6,839 nt of DNA from NCBI GenBank assembly GCA_050486105.1, contig JBJHCR010000329.1, forward strand, positions 1-6,839, in the 5' to 3' direction. The translations under genes were made by a program, and so were the position numbers. Source of the stretch: JAEXNA01 sp050486105 (GTDB taxonomy: Bacteria > Vulcanimicrobiota > Xenobia > Xenobiales > JADMJV01). The notes under the pieces were generated by a model. That model worked only from the letters and a program-made list of their open reading frames with translations, did not search any database and was not told where the DNA came from. Of the stretch, positions 1 to 5,568 are shown piece after piece; the stretch's first letter is position 1, and each line of letters starts with the position of its first letter.

Positions 1-26
1 AACCTGAACTGATGCATTAGAGAAGT

Positions 27-1127
27 TTGACCGTCATAGTTTCGCTCTTATTCTTGTTTGGCTGCGGGGGCAGCTCCGAGGGTCCCGTTACCAGTGTCGA
101 CGGGACCGGGCAAAGCACTCCCACCGGCTTTGCCAACATCAGAGTCTCTCAACAAGTACGCTCTCAAGCCGTACCCGCAAGTGTAGACACGGTAAGGGTC
201 ACGGGATTTCAAAGCGCCATCATCAACGGTGTCTTCGACGCCTTGGGTGGCGGCATACCATTTCCGAGCCAGGAGCTGCCTTTCGCGCCTACCTACACCA
301 TCAGCAACGTACCCGTCGCGGTTGACTCCATCAGGATCGAGTACCTCGACAGCGGCACGGTGGTGGGTCTAGTCGTCGTTCCCGTGCAGCTTCAAGCTGG
401 CCAAGTGCTAGAAATCAACGATCCAGCCTTCATCAGCAAGCCTTCCAACGTCCCCTCCTTCGAGCTTTCGCTCAGACCTTCCGGCGCTTTTCCATATGCG
501 GCGCCAGAGGGAGAACTTGTCCATCTTTATCCGGGTTTGAATGATGCTCCGCCTTTAAGGTGCATCGTGCCGATGCTGACCGACCTTGAGACTCAGATCT
601 TCGAGTCGAAATTCAGCCCCGACGACTCCATCGCCGACGTGGTACCTCTGTCATTTCAGGTTTCCGATTTCACTCTCTTTCAATCTTCGAACCCTTCGGC
701 CATTTCGGTAGGAAACAGTGGGTCATTCAACTCCACTTTCCGCTCAGGCACACTGTCTATCTTGGCTCCGGGCACTGCCACAATCACCGCCACCTACTTT
801 GACATCGTCCGAACCATCACGCTCAATGTTGTGGAACCTAGTGGTCCTTTTGAAGTGCAACCCAACCCAGAAATGATTGACCCTCTCACTATAGAGCGAT
901 TCATCGCGAATGGACGTTTCCTAAATTCCGGCGGGATACCGGTAGAACGGATCGTGACTACGGAGCTCATCTTTAGGCCCTCTGAAAAGCCCGAGGTGGC
1001 CGAGTGGGATCTCACACCCGGGCGTGAAGGCTTCATTCTTCGCGGAAGTCAGCCGGGGAGGGTTATTTTGTGGGCACAACATCGAGACAATCCCATCTGG
1101 ATTCCCGTGCCCGTTATCAATTCTTGA
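27..1127 (+). CDS. Putative Ig-like (Big_2-type) repeat lipoprotein, function unknown
   Basis: Predicted 366-residue envelope protein. The start is TTG at 27; an in-frame TAG at 18-20 rules out a longer product, and no clear ribosome-binding site is visible (only AGAGAAG almost touching the start). Residues 3-12 are hydrophobic and end in LFGC, a plausible lipobox with Cys13 as the lipidated residue, followed by a Gly/Ser/Thr-rich linker (14-33). The leader is unusually short and lacks the usual Lys/Arg. Residues about 36-135 form a beta-rich domain (VDTVRVTGF, DSIRIEYLDSGTVVG). Residues about 205-270 look like a group 2 bacterial Ig-like domain (SSNPSAISV, then PGTATITATYF and a closing TLNVVEP), and about 274-364 like a second, diverged one (FEVQPNP, PGRVILWAQ). 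Ig-like domains generally serve adhesion or surface architecture; the role here is unknown. A similar Ig-like domain lies on the opposite strand at 1419-1793. Coding is fairly sure; lipidation is inferred. Confidence 0.75.
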   Translation: MTVIVSLLFLFGCGGSSEGPVTSVDGTGQSTPTGFANIRVSQQVRSQAVPASVDTVRVTGFQSAIINGVFDALGGGIPFPSQELPFAPTYTISNVPVAVDSIRIEYLDSGTVVGLVVVPVQLQAGQVLEINDPAFISKPSNVPSFELSLRPSGAFPYAAPEGELVHLYPGLNDAPPLRCIVPMLTDLETQIFESKFSPDDSIADVVPLSFQVSDFTLFQSSNPSAISVGNSGSFNSTFRSGTLSILAPGTATITATYFDIVRTITLNVVEPSGPFEVQPNPEMIDPLTIERFIANGRFLNSGGIPVERIVTTELIFRPSEKPEVAEWDLTPGREGFILRGSQPGRVILWAQHRDNPIWIPVPVINS

Positions 1128-1202
1128 GCTGCAGGGCCTGCGGCCACTTCTTGGAGACCAATGCCTGGCGAGTGCCCGGATCTGAGAAATGAGAGCGTTG
1201 AG

Positions 1203-1286
1203 GTGCAAGTCGGCTTCGTACTCTTTCCTGGCTTGACCCAACTGGATCTCACTCGTCCTTTGCAAGTGCTTCACCGGCTTCCCGAG
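1203..1286 (+). pseudogene. N-terminal remnant of a DJ-1/PfpI (isonitrile hydratase/GlxA-type) gene
   Basis: From the GTG at 1203 this frame reads VQVGFVLFPGLTQLDLT, then RPLQVLHRLPE. This matches the first beta-strand, nucleophile-side loop and first helix of DJ-1/PfpI proteins of the isonitrile-hydratase/GlxA-like group, where FPG, LDLTGP and a following VL are characteristic. The family Gly of LTGP is Arg here (codon CGT, one base from GGT), consistent with decay. Homology stops after LPE: the following residues (PAPDAVPGPHQ) do not continue the family, there is no nucleophile-elbow Cys, and none of the roughly 190 residues expected afterwards appear in any frame before 1420. The frame is open from an ATG at 1161 to a TGA at 1380-1382, but only about 27 residues are recognisable. 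The break coincides with a pair of GC-rich hairpins. A functional product is very unlikely. Confidence 0.6.
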
Positions 1287-1308
1287 CCGGCACCCGACGC
1301 GGTGCCGG
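1274..1308. repeat. Two overlapping, mutually exclusive GC-rich hairpins
   Basis: CCGGCT (1274-1279) pairs with AGCCGG (1285-1290) around a 5-base loop. CCGGCACC (1287-1294) pairs perfectly with GGTGCCGG (1301-1308) around a 6-base loop. The two stems share bases 1287-1290, so only one can form at a time. They lie exactly where DJ-1/PfpI similarity ends. No T-run follows on either strand, which argues against an ordinary terminator. A recombination scar or a transposon-end hairpin is possible but not shown. Confidence 0.4.
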
Positions 1309-1383
1309 GCCCACATCAAGGTGGACCTTTCCTGGAACAGCCAAAGACTCATATGCGATCGTACCTCGCGGAACGAGCGTGAT

Positions 1384-1402
1384 AAGCATCCATGGGATGC
1401 CT
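1384..1402 (-). terminator. Weak candidate terminator hairpin after the Ig-like remnant
   Basis: On the minus strand, GCATCC, loop CAT, GGATGC forms a perfect 6-bp stem (plus 1386-1400). It extends to 8 pairs with one G-T and one A-T pair. It lies about 17 bases past the TAG at 1419-1421 of the minus-strand Ig-like fragment. The T-tract is short (TTAT), so intrinsic termination would be weak. Confidence 0.25.
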
Positions 1403-1418
1403 CTCACGCCCAGGCCCA

Positions 1419-1793
1419 CTAAGGTGTCGAGGCGGTTGTCACCGGCACCTCGAACGTTGCGGTCGATTCTAGGTTATCGGAGGATTCTCCCCACAGTTTG
1501 GTCGATGTGACAGAACCTGGTCTGTAGGTCGCTCTCACCGTGACCGTTTGTGGCAGTACATCGGGATCGCCAAACTGAAAGTTCCCAGGTTCGTTGCTCG
1601 CGAAGGCAGCCTGCTTGGTGCCCGCGGGGATGGCCGTGTCTACGGTCCAGGCGACGTAGTCGGTGAGGTCTATCACCTCGCCGGACGAAAGGTAACCGGT
1701 GCAGTAGAATTGAAAGAAGTCGTCGTCCTGGGGTTTTTGGGGAACTTCATATTTGTTCCGCTCACAAACATTGAGTCCAGGAACGGGGTTGCG
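1419..1793 (-). pseudogene. C-terminal Ig-like (Big_2-type) domain of a truncated surface protein
   Basis: The minus strand is open for 124 codons between a TAA at 1794-1796 and a TAG at 1419-1421. It reads like one Big_2-type domain: YEVPQKPQDDDFFQFYCTGY, then LSSGEVIDLTDYVAW, a middle section with NEPGNFQFGD, then TVTVRATY and a closing STATFEVPV strand. The pattern of an xFxVxG strand, a D-L-T-D turn followed by a Trp strand, and a late TVTVxATY strand is typical of bacterial Ig-like group 2 repeats. There is no leader, lipobox or start upstream: the frame is stopped at 1794, and reading further meets another stop (TGA) near 1999. An internal GTG at 1674-1676 could give only 85 residues, starting mid-domain. 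I read it as the intact C-terminus of a lost larger protein, perhaps a paralogue of the convergent lipoprotein at 27-1127. Coding origin is fairly sure; expression is doubtful. Confidence 0.55.
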
Positions 1794-1817
1794 TTACACG
1801 TAAACGTCCTGGTAGTC

Positions 1818-2141
1818 GTGACGGACGGAGGGCAGTCGATCGCTGAGCAGAGTTTCATTGTGGGGACTCAGATCTCCACCGTGACCCACACTCGGTTTGA
1901 GGAGAACGGCTCTTACTCCGTGGAAAGCACCACTCGTGACGGCGATGAAATCCTTCGCGAAGAGATGATTACAGCGACAATCTCTGATACTTCAGCCCTC
2001 CCGAACGGTCTGGATCCAGCCATCGCTGGGCCCTTTGTAGGGGCCGCCGGTTTGCTTCTGCTGGGGATATCGGGCTTGATCGACATCGGTCGTATTGTTC
2101 TTGACAAAGAGGACCGCTCCATCGCGCCTTTGCAGATCTAG
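1818..2141 (+). CDS. Orphan small ORF with a C-terminal hydrophobic segment, possibly a gene remnant
   Basis: This frame is open on the plus strand and has protein-like composition (SYSVESTTRDGDEILREEM, then ITATISDTS), with many GAC, GAG, ATC and GCC codons. From a GTG at 1818 it gives 107 residues: a polar beta-prone part (2-60), then a hydrophobic stretch (about 69-89, containing FVGAAGLLLLGISGLI) that could span a membrane, and a short charged tail ending at the TAG at 2139-2141. The frame stays open further upstream to 1548, but that stretch is antisense to the Ig-like remnant and is not convincing. No ribosome-binding site precedes the GTG, so it may be the tail of a gene cut at the junction near 1794. 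I recognise no family. Because purine-N-pyrimidine codons are preserved on the reverse complement, the codon bias is only weak evidence for this strand; the minus frame carries stops here. Confidence 0.3.
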   Translation: MTDGGQSIAEQSFIVGTQISTVTHTRFEENGSYSVESTTRDGDEILREEMITATISDTSALPNGLDPAIAGPFVGAAGLLLLGISGLIDIGRIVLDKEDRSIAPLQI

Positions 2142-2204
2142 ATGTGGCTCTGGCTCTCTTGAGCTTATCCAGGTTTAGAGGCTGGACTGGTCTGTCCATC
2201 TTAA

Positions 2205-3539
2205 CTAACGTCGATGCAGGCTCATTCGCATCCCATAACGCGGCCGAAGCGTGATCTTAGGGTCTGTGTCGATTTGCTGCGCCGGATCTAGTCGAGCTAC
2301 CCAGGTTTGAGCCAGGGTGGCAAGGACCAGAATCGACTCCATCCAGGCAAATGACTGCCCGATACAGGCTCGCGGTCCCACGCCAAACGGAAAGTAGGAA
2401 TAGGTCGGTCGCATCTCGGCGACTTCCGGTAGCCAACGGTCCGGGTCGAAGCGAGAGGGGTCGGTGTAAATACCCGGGTCCCGATGGGTGACGTAGGGGC
2501 TAACAAAGATGTAACTCCCTCTGGGAATCTTGTAGCCCCGCAACTCAAAGTCTTCCGAGGGTTGGCGATCGACCAGGTAGACCGGCGGGTAGAGTCGCAA
2601 GCTCTCGGTCAGCACCCGGCGGGTGTAATCCAGTTTCTCGATGTCTTCCACAGTCGGTGGCCTGCCATCCAACACTTCGTCTAGTTCCCGATGTAGCATT
2701 GCTTCGCAATCGGGATTTTGGGAAAGCAAGTACCAGGTCCAAGTCATGGAGACGGCGGTCGTCTCGTGACCGGCCAATAGGAGTGTCAGGGCCTCGGAGC
2801 GGACCTGGCGCCGGCTCATCCCCTTGCCCTGCTCTTGGGCGTAAACGAGCCTGGAGAGTAAGTCCTCACTGGGACCTTGCACTTGGCATTCTCGTATCAG
2901 TTTGTCCACGAAGCGACGAAGCAGAAATAGATGCCAGAGAAACTTGAACATCTTCGGATGCCAAAGTACGAAGGCCAGGGGACCCAGGGCCACGATCCAA
3001 TCGACCAGCCCATAGAACGACTCCAAAGCACGAGCGATCTCTGGTGCCTTGCTCTCCACGTTGGAACCAAACAAGGAGCGGCCCACGATGTCGAGGGTGA
3101 GACGCATCATCTCCCGCTCCATCTCCACCAACTCACCGTCCGACTTCCGCTCAGACCAATCCAAGGCACACTGTACGGACATCTGACCGTACACCTCTAC
3201 TCGCTTACGGTGAAAGGCAGGTTGAATCAGACGGCGCTGGCGCCGGTAGAGTTCACCTTCACTGAGGAGAAGCCCATTACCGGTCACCGGGCCGAGAAGC
3301 AGTTTGGTGACAAAGGACTTCCGCATACCTCGATCCGTCATGACAGCTCGCACGTCGTCGGGAGCCGTCACGAGATAGATACGGAAGTACGCCACCCGAA
3401 ACGATGAAAGCGGACCGAATTCGTCGGAGACCTCTTTTAGAAAGACAGCGCGATTGGCAAAATAAGGTTTTCGAACTGCCTTGGGTCCGGGCGGCACTTT
3501 ACCAGAGTGTGGGGATTTTCTCATCCAAGGCCCTAGCAC
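2205..3539 (-). CDS. Cytochrome P450 monooxygenase
   Basis: A 444-residue haem-thiolate monooxygenase that inserts one oxygen atom from O2 into an organic substrate using electrons from redox partners. The C-helix region is LYRRQRRLIQPAFH (97-110), with Tyr98 where the family usually has Trp in WxxxR. The I-helix oxygen-activation motif is AGHETT (256-261), the K-helix ExxR is ESLR (312-315), the PERF-like element is FDPDRW (364-369), and the haem loop is FPFGVGPRACIG (383-394) with Cys392 as axial ligand. Length and motif order are those of a complete soluble bacterial P450 resembling the CYP4/CYP102-haem-domain type; there is no N-terminal membrane anchor and no fused reductase. The start is GTG at 3539 or ATG at 3524 (protein starting MRKSPHSG), the latter having AGGG six bases upstream. 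No ferredoxin, reductase or biosynthetic gene is adjacent, so the substrate (fatty acid, terpene or other lipid) cannot be told. A MITE-like element lies 90 bp upstream. Confidence 0.95.
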   Translation of the reverse strand: MLGPWMRKSPHSGKVPPGPKAVRKPYFANRAVFLKEVSDEFGPLSSFRVAYFRIYLVTAPDDVRAVMTDRGMRKSFVTKLLLGPVTGNGLLLSEGELYRRQRRLIQPAFHRKRVEVYGQMSVQCALDWSERKSDGELVEMEREMMRLTLDIVGRSLFGSNVESKAPEIARALESFYGLVDWIVALGPLAFVLWHPKMFKFLWHLFLLRRFVDKLIRECQVQGPSEDLLSRLVYAQEQGKGMSRRQVRSEALTLLLAGHETTAVSMTWTWYLLSQNPDCEAMLHRELDEVLDGRPPTVEDIEKLDYTRRVLTESLRLYPPVYLVDRQPSEDFELRGYKIPRGSYIFVSPYVTHRDPGIYTDPSRFDPDRWLPEVAEMRPTYSYFPFGVGPRACIGQSFAWMESILVLATLAQTWVARLDPAQQIDTDPKITLRPRYGMRMSLHRR

Positions 3540-3629
3540 ACATAGAATCTACTTCTCTTTGTAAAGTCAGGCTCCTGGCTTCCCGATGAACGAACTACCG
3601 AGCGGACCGTTTGACACCGTTCTCCAAGC

Positions 3630-3654
3630 CTAAAGCGCTCGCCTTATGGTTCTG
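3630..3654 (+). repeat. Left terminal inverted repeat of the 217-bp element
   Basis: It begins CTAAAGCGCTCGCC and continues through TTATGGTTCTG. Its reverse complement recurs at 3822-3846 with one substitution (CTAAAGT in place of CTAAAGC). Confidence 0.8.
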
Positions 3655-3788
3655 CACCCCACTGAGCACAGATCCATCCCGTCTGGGGTTGTCGTGCCTC
3701 GCTTATGGATGTCGAACGCCCAGAGGGCACCCGCGCGCTCGGCGCTCCTCAAGTCGAAGAGTTACGAAGTCCCAGACGGGCGCCTGCC

Positions 3789-3805
3789 ACCCAACTTCGT
3801 TGGGT
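3789..3805. repeat. Perfect 7-bp hairpin inside the 217-bp element
   Basis: ACCCAAC, loop TTC, GTTGGGT. It sits inside a larger stem, AGACGGG (3774-3780) with CCCGTCT (3807-3813). The strand of the larger stem also matches an upstream partner (3678-3687) over 10 bp, so two alternative folds are possible. Confidence 0.55.
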
Positions 3806-3821
3806 ACCCGTCTTTGACATT

Positions 3822-3846
3822 CAGAACCATAAGGCGAGCACTTTAG
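3822..3846 (-). repeat. Right terminal inverted repeat of the 217-bp element
   Basis: It reads CAGAACCATAAGGCGAGC and ends ACTTTAG on the plus strand, the reverse complement of the left end with one mismatch. Its outer TTA also supplies the TAA stop codon of the short minus-strand frame at 3843-3938. Confidence 0.8.
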
Positions 3847-3938
3847 TATCCCAGGATAGCCAATACCCACTCGGCCTCTTGTTGACTCAATACGGTAATG
3901 GGTTTTCCTTTTCGCAGATGGCTAAGTAACCGTCCCAC
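3843..3938 (-). CDS. Short orphan ORF (31 aa) between two MITE-like elements, probably a fragment
   Basis: From a GTG at 3936-3938 the minus strand encodes 31 residues: VGRLLSHLRKGKPITVLSQQ, then EAEWVLAILGY and a TAA. The frame is open further upstream to a TGA near 3975, so it may once have been longer. The composition is protein-like (a basic helix, a PITVLS strand, then an acidic/hydrophobic helix), but I recognise no family. The TAA lies inside the right TIR of the 217-bp element. Removing that element with one TA copy leaves TAG in the same place, so the frame would have ended at the same residue before insertion, which suggests the C-terminus is genuine. There is no usable ribosome-binding site (GGAAAG abuts the GTG). 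Most likely it is the tail of a gene whose upstream part is gone; chance is not excluded. Confidence 0.25.
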   Translation of the reverse strand: MGRLLSHLRKGKPITVLSQQEAEWVLAILGY

Positions 3939-3963
3939 CTTTCCACGGAGGCTCGCCTTCTCT

Positions 3964-4167
3964 CTAGAGCAACGTCAGTGAAGTTCGTCCCTAACAATGG
4001 TGGTCAGGCGCCGGGAACCCGCGCTTGCGTGGGTGGCCACGTCCGCGTGGGTGATGCAAGGAGAAGCGAACGCTTAATGCCAGGTTGTATTTGAGTGAGC
4101 TTCGACGCCGCGAGAGAGGATGCATGGCCGTCAGAGATGGGGATGAACTTTGCTGACGTTGCACTAG
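3964..4167. mobile_element. MITE-like element, about 204 bp, with imperfect 28-bp terminal inverted repeats
   Basis: The left end (3964-3991) and right end (4140-4167) are inverted repeats matching at 24 of 28 positions, with the common core CTAG, one variable base, then GCAACGTCAG and AAGTTC. CTAG is present at both outer ends and contains TA, so the target could be CTAG/YTAR (IS5- or IS701-like) or TA (IS630-like). The interior has no credible coding frame but several small stems: CGGGAACCCG (near 4013-4022), a 7-bp stem with a CTTG loop in ACCCGCGCTTGCGTGGGT (near 4017-4034), and AAGCGAACGCTT (near 4065-4076). It ends 45 bp before the TolC start, so it occupies the region where that gene's promoter would be expected. 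Element status is inferred from the paired ends; no second copy is in the window. Confidence 0.6.
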
Positions 4168-4212
4168 GAAGGCAGGAGGGCTTCCCGGGGGAACGGAAGC
4201 TCAGAAGCCTTT

Positions 4213-5568
4213 ATGTATCGAGCCGCACTTCGCTTTGGTCTCTTGGTTGGGACGATCACCGTACTCGCACTAGGGCCAGCCTTCAGTGACTCCTCTTCAC
4301 CGGTCACCTTTTCCAGCGAAAGGGAGCTGACCTTGAATGAGGTGTTCACCTTAGCGTTTCGCCAGAATCCTCAAATTTTGCAATCTTTGGCCACCTACCG
4401 TTTGGCCCTGCTGCAGGTAGATCAGGCCTATATAGCCCTCAACCCCACGCTGAGTTTTACTGCGGATTTCCTGCGAGAAGCCGAGGAGCGTTTCGGCATT
4501 AATGATTCGGAGTTTCAGTTGGTCTTCAACCAACCCCTGTTCAGTTTTGGCAAAGTCCGCTGGAATGCCCGAGCGGCCCGTCTGTCTGCCTACCAGGCGG
4601 CCGAACAATTGCGCACCGGAATCGAAAGCCTCTTTCAGTCGGTGGCTGGGGATTATGTGCAGGTTAAGTTGGCCGAGCAAAACTTGGTGGTGGCCCAGCA
4701 GAGGTACCAGGATCGGCAGAAGTACTTGGAGCTTTCCCGCAACCTCTTTGATGCCGGAGAGATCGCTGAGTATGAAGTGGTCCAGGCGGAATCCACCATG
4801 CTTTCGGCTCAAACCGAAATTTTGCAGCAGCAGATGGCTCTCAGTCAGTCTCAGGCCACCCTCTTGGCGAACCTGGGGGTGCGTCCCGACACCGCTTTTC
4901 ATCTGAGCGACTTACCGGATCCTTCTCCTCCACCCGAGGATCTCAACGAGGGACTGAAGCAGGCCATGGATAGACGACCGGAGTTGTCGGCTTTGCGCTG
5001 GGGCGTGGCCTCGGCTGAAGCGGCGGTGAAGGCTAGGGGTCTGCAGAACACTCCAGACCTGTCTTTGATTGGGCAGATCAATGATGAGTATGATATCTCG
5101 AACAGAAAGCTCAGCCAGAGTTGGCTGTTGGGAGTGCAGTTTTCCTGGGCCCTATTCGATGGTGGTTTGGCGAGAAATCAGGCCGAGCAGGCTCGAGTTT
5201 TGGCTGAACAGACCCGGCAACAGTTGGCCCAATCGGAACGCCAGATCTCCCTCGATGTGGTGGAATCCTACGTGCGGCTCACTAGTCTATGGCAGCAGAT
5301 TGAGGTGTCTAAGAAAGCCTTGGATAGGGCCGAGGAGACCAACACCATAGCCGAGGCTCGGTTTAAGGCCGGGCTTTCCAGCGGAGTCGAACTTCTGAAT
5401 GCCCAGGACGGATTGGCCGGAGCTCGCAGCACTTTGGCCCAGGTGATCAGCGAATATCGCTTGAGTCAGATCGATTGGAACCGCTCAATCTCGGTGACTT
5501 ATCCCGTAGAGCTCCCTACGGATATCGATGTTCACGTGGAGTTGGGACCTGAGGAGAAAGACTCTTGA
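4213..5568 (+). CDS. TolC-family outer-membrane efflux protein
   Basis: A 451-residue outer-membrane factor. TolC-type proteins trimerise into a beta-barrel plus periplasmic alpha-tunnel forming the exit duct of tripartite exporters. Residues 1-25 are a typical signal peptide (basic MYRAALR, hydrophobic core, likely cleavage after AFS). LTLNEVFTLAFRQNPQI (39-55) is the characteristic first helix. The two-fold repeat is visible: FNQPLFSFGKVRWNA (105-119) and FSWALFDGGLARNQA (310-324) at the barrel strands, and FDAGEIAEYEVVQAES (179-194) and FKAGLSSGVELLNAQD (384-399) at the helix turns. Long Gln/Ala/Glu-rich stretches are the coiled-coil tunnel helices. Length is normal, and no lipobox Cys is seen near the N-terminus. 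ATG at 4213 is supported by the signal peptide; the ribosome-binding site is weak (AGAAG about 6 bases upstream). No pump or adaptor gene is adjacent, so the substrate is unknown. The 3' end overlaps the convergent ThpR gene by 53 bp. Confidence 0.92.
   Translation: MYRAALRFGLLVGTITVLALGPAFSDSSSPVTFSSERELTLNEVFTLAFRQNPQILQSLATYRLALLQVDQAYIALNPTLSFTADFLREAEERFGINDSEFQLVFNQPLFSFGKVRWNARAARLSAYQAAEQLRTGIESLFQSVAGDYVQVKLAEQNLVVAQQRYQDRQKYLELSRNLFDAGEIAEYEVVQAESTMLSAQTEILQQQMALSQSQATLLANLGVRPDTAFHLSDLPDPSPPPEDLNEGLKQAMDRRPELSALRWGVASAEAAVKARGLQNTPDLSLIGQINDEYDISNRKLSQSWLLGVQFSWALFDGGLARNQAEQARVLAEQTRQQLAQSERQISLDVVESYVRLTSLWQQIEVSKKALDRAEETNTIAEARFKAGLSSGVELLNAQDGLAGARSTLAQVISEYRLSQIDWNRSISVTYPVELPTDIDVHVELGPEEKDS

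Larger units (their letters stand above)
3630..3846. mobile_element. MITE-like element, 217 bp, with 25-bp terminal inverted repeats
   Basis: The left end (3630-3654) and right end (3822-3846) are inverted repeats matching at 24 of 25 positions; the shared core is GCTCGCCTTATGGTTCTG, and the single difference is C/T at 3636. Both ends carry TA (3631-3632 and 3844-3845), as expected for TA target duplication by IS630/Tc1-type transposases. The interior has no credible coding frame and is highly structured: a 10-bp inverted pair (3678-3687 with 3771-3780), a 7-bp pair (3774-3780 with 3807-3813), and a tight hairpin ACCCAAC-TTC-GTTGGGT (3789-3805). Size, matched ends, TA flanks and lack of a transposase fit a non-autonomous miniature element. 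It lies in the spacer upstream of the P450 gene. The family assignment is inferred. Confidence 0.7.

Noticed and set aside
921..1352. 143-codon minus-strand frame
   Set aside because: It overlaps the end of the lipoprotein gene antisense, is Arg-rich with no domain pattern, and opposes the DJ-1/PfpI remnant; it looks like a shadow frame.
1161..1382. Full 73-codon plus-strand frame as an intact small gene
   Set aside because: Only about 27 residues match a known family; the rest is unrelated and crosses strong hairpins, so it is treated as a truncated remnant.
1548..1793. 5' part of the long plus-strand frame (from ATG 1548) as coding
   Set aside because: It is the exact register complement of the Ig-like domain on the minus strand, which has much clearer domain character.
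3564..3581. Hairpin AAGTCAGG / CCTGGCTT in the P450 leader as a regulatory structure
   Set aside because: The loop is only two bases and the transcribed (minus) strand has a C-A mismatch, so it is weak.
3611..3929. Three overlapping plus-strand frames of 66-74 codons in the P450-TolC spacer
   Set aside because: They run through the inverted repeats and hairpins of the MITE-like element and show no protein family features.
3540..4212. tRNA, riboswitch or CRISPR array in the long spacer
   Set aside because: No cloverleaf, known aptamer core or regularly spaced direct repeat is visible; the structure is explained by the two inverted-repeat elements.
4095..4289. 64-codon plus-strand frame starting inside the second element
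   Set aside because: It overlaps the TolC signal-peptide region in another frame and lacks protein-like composition.
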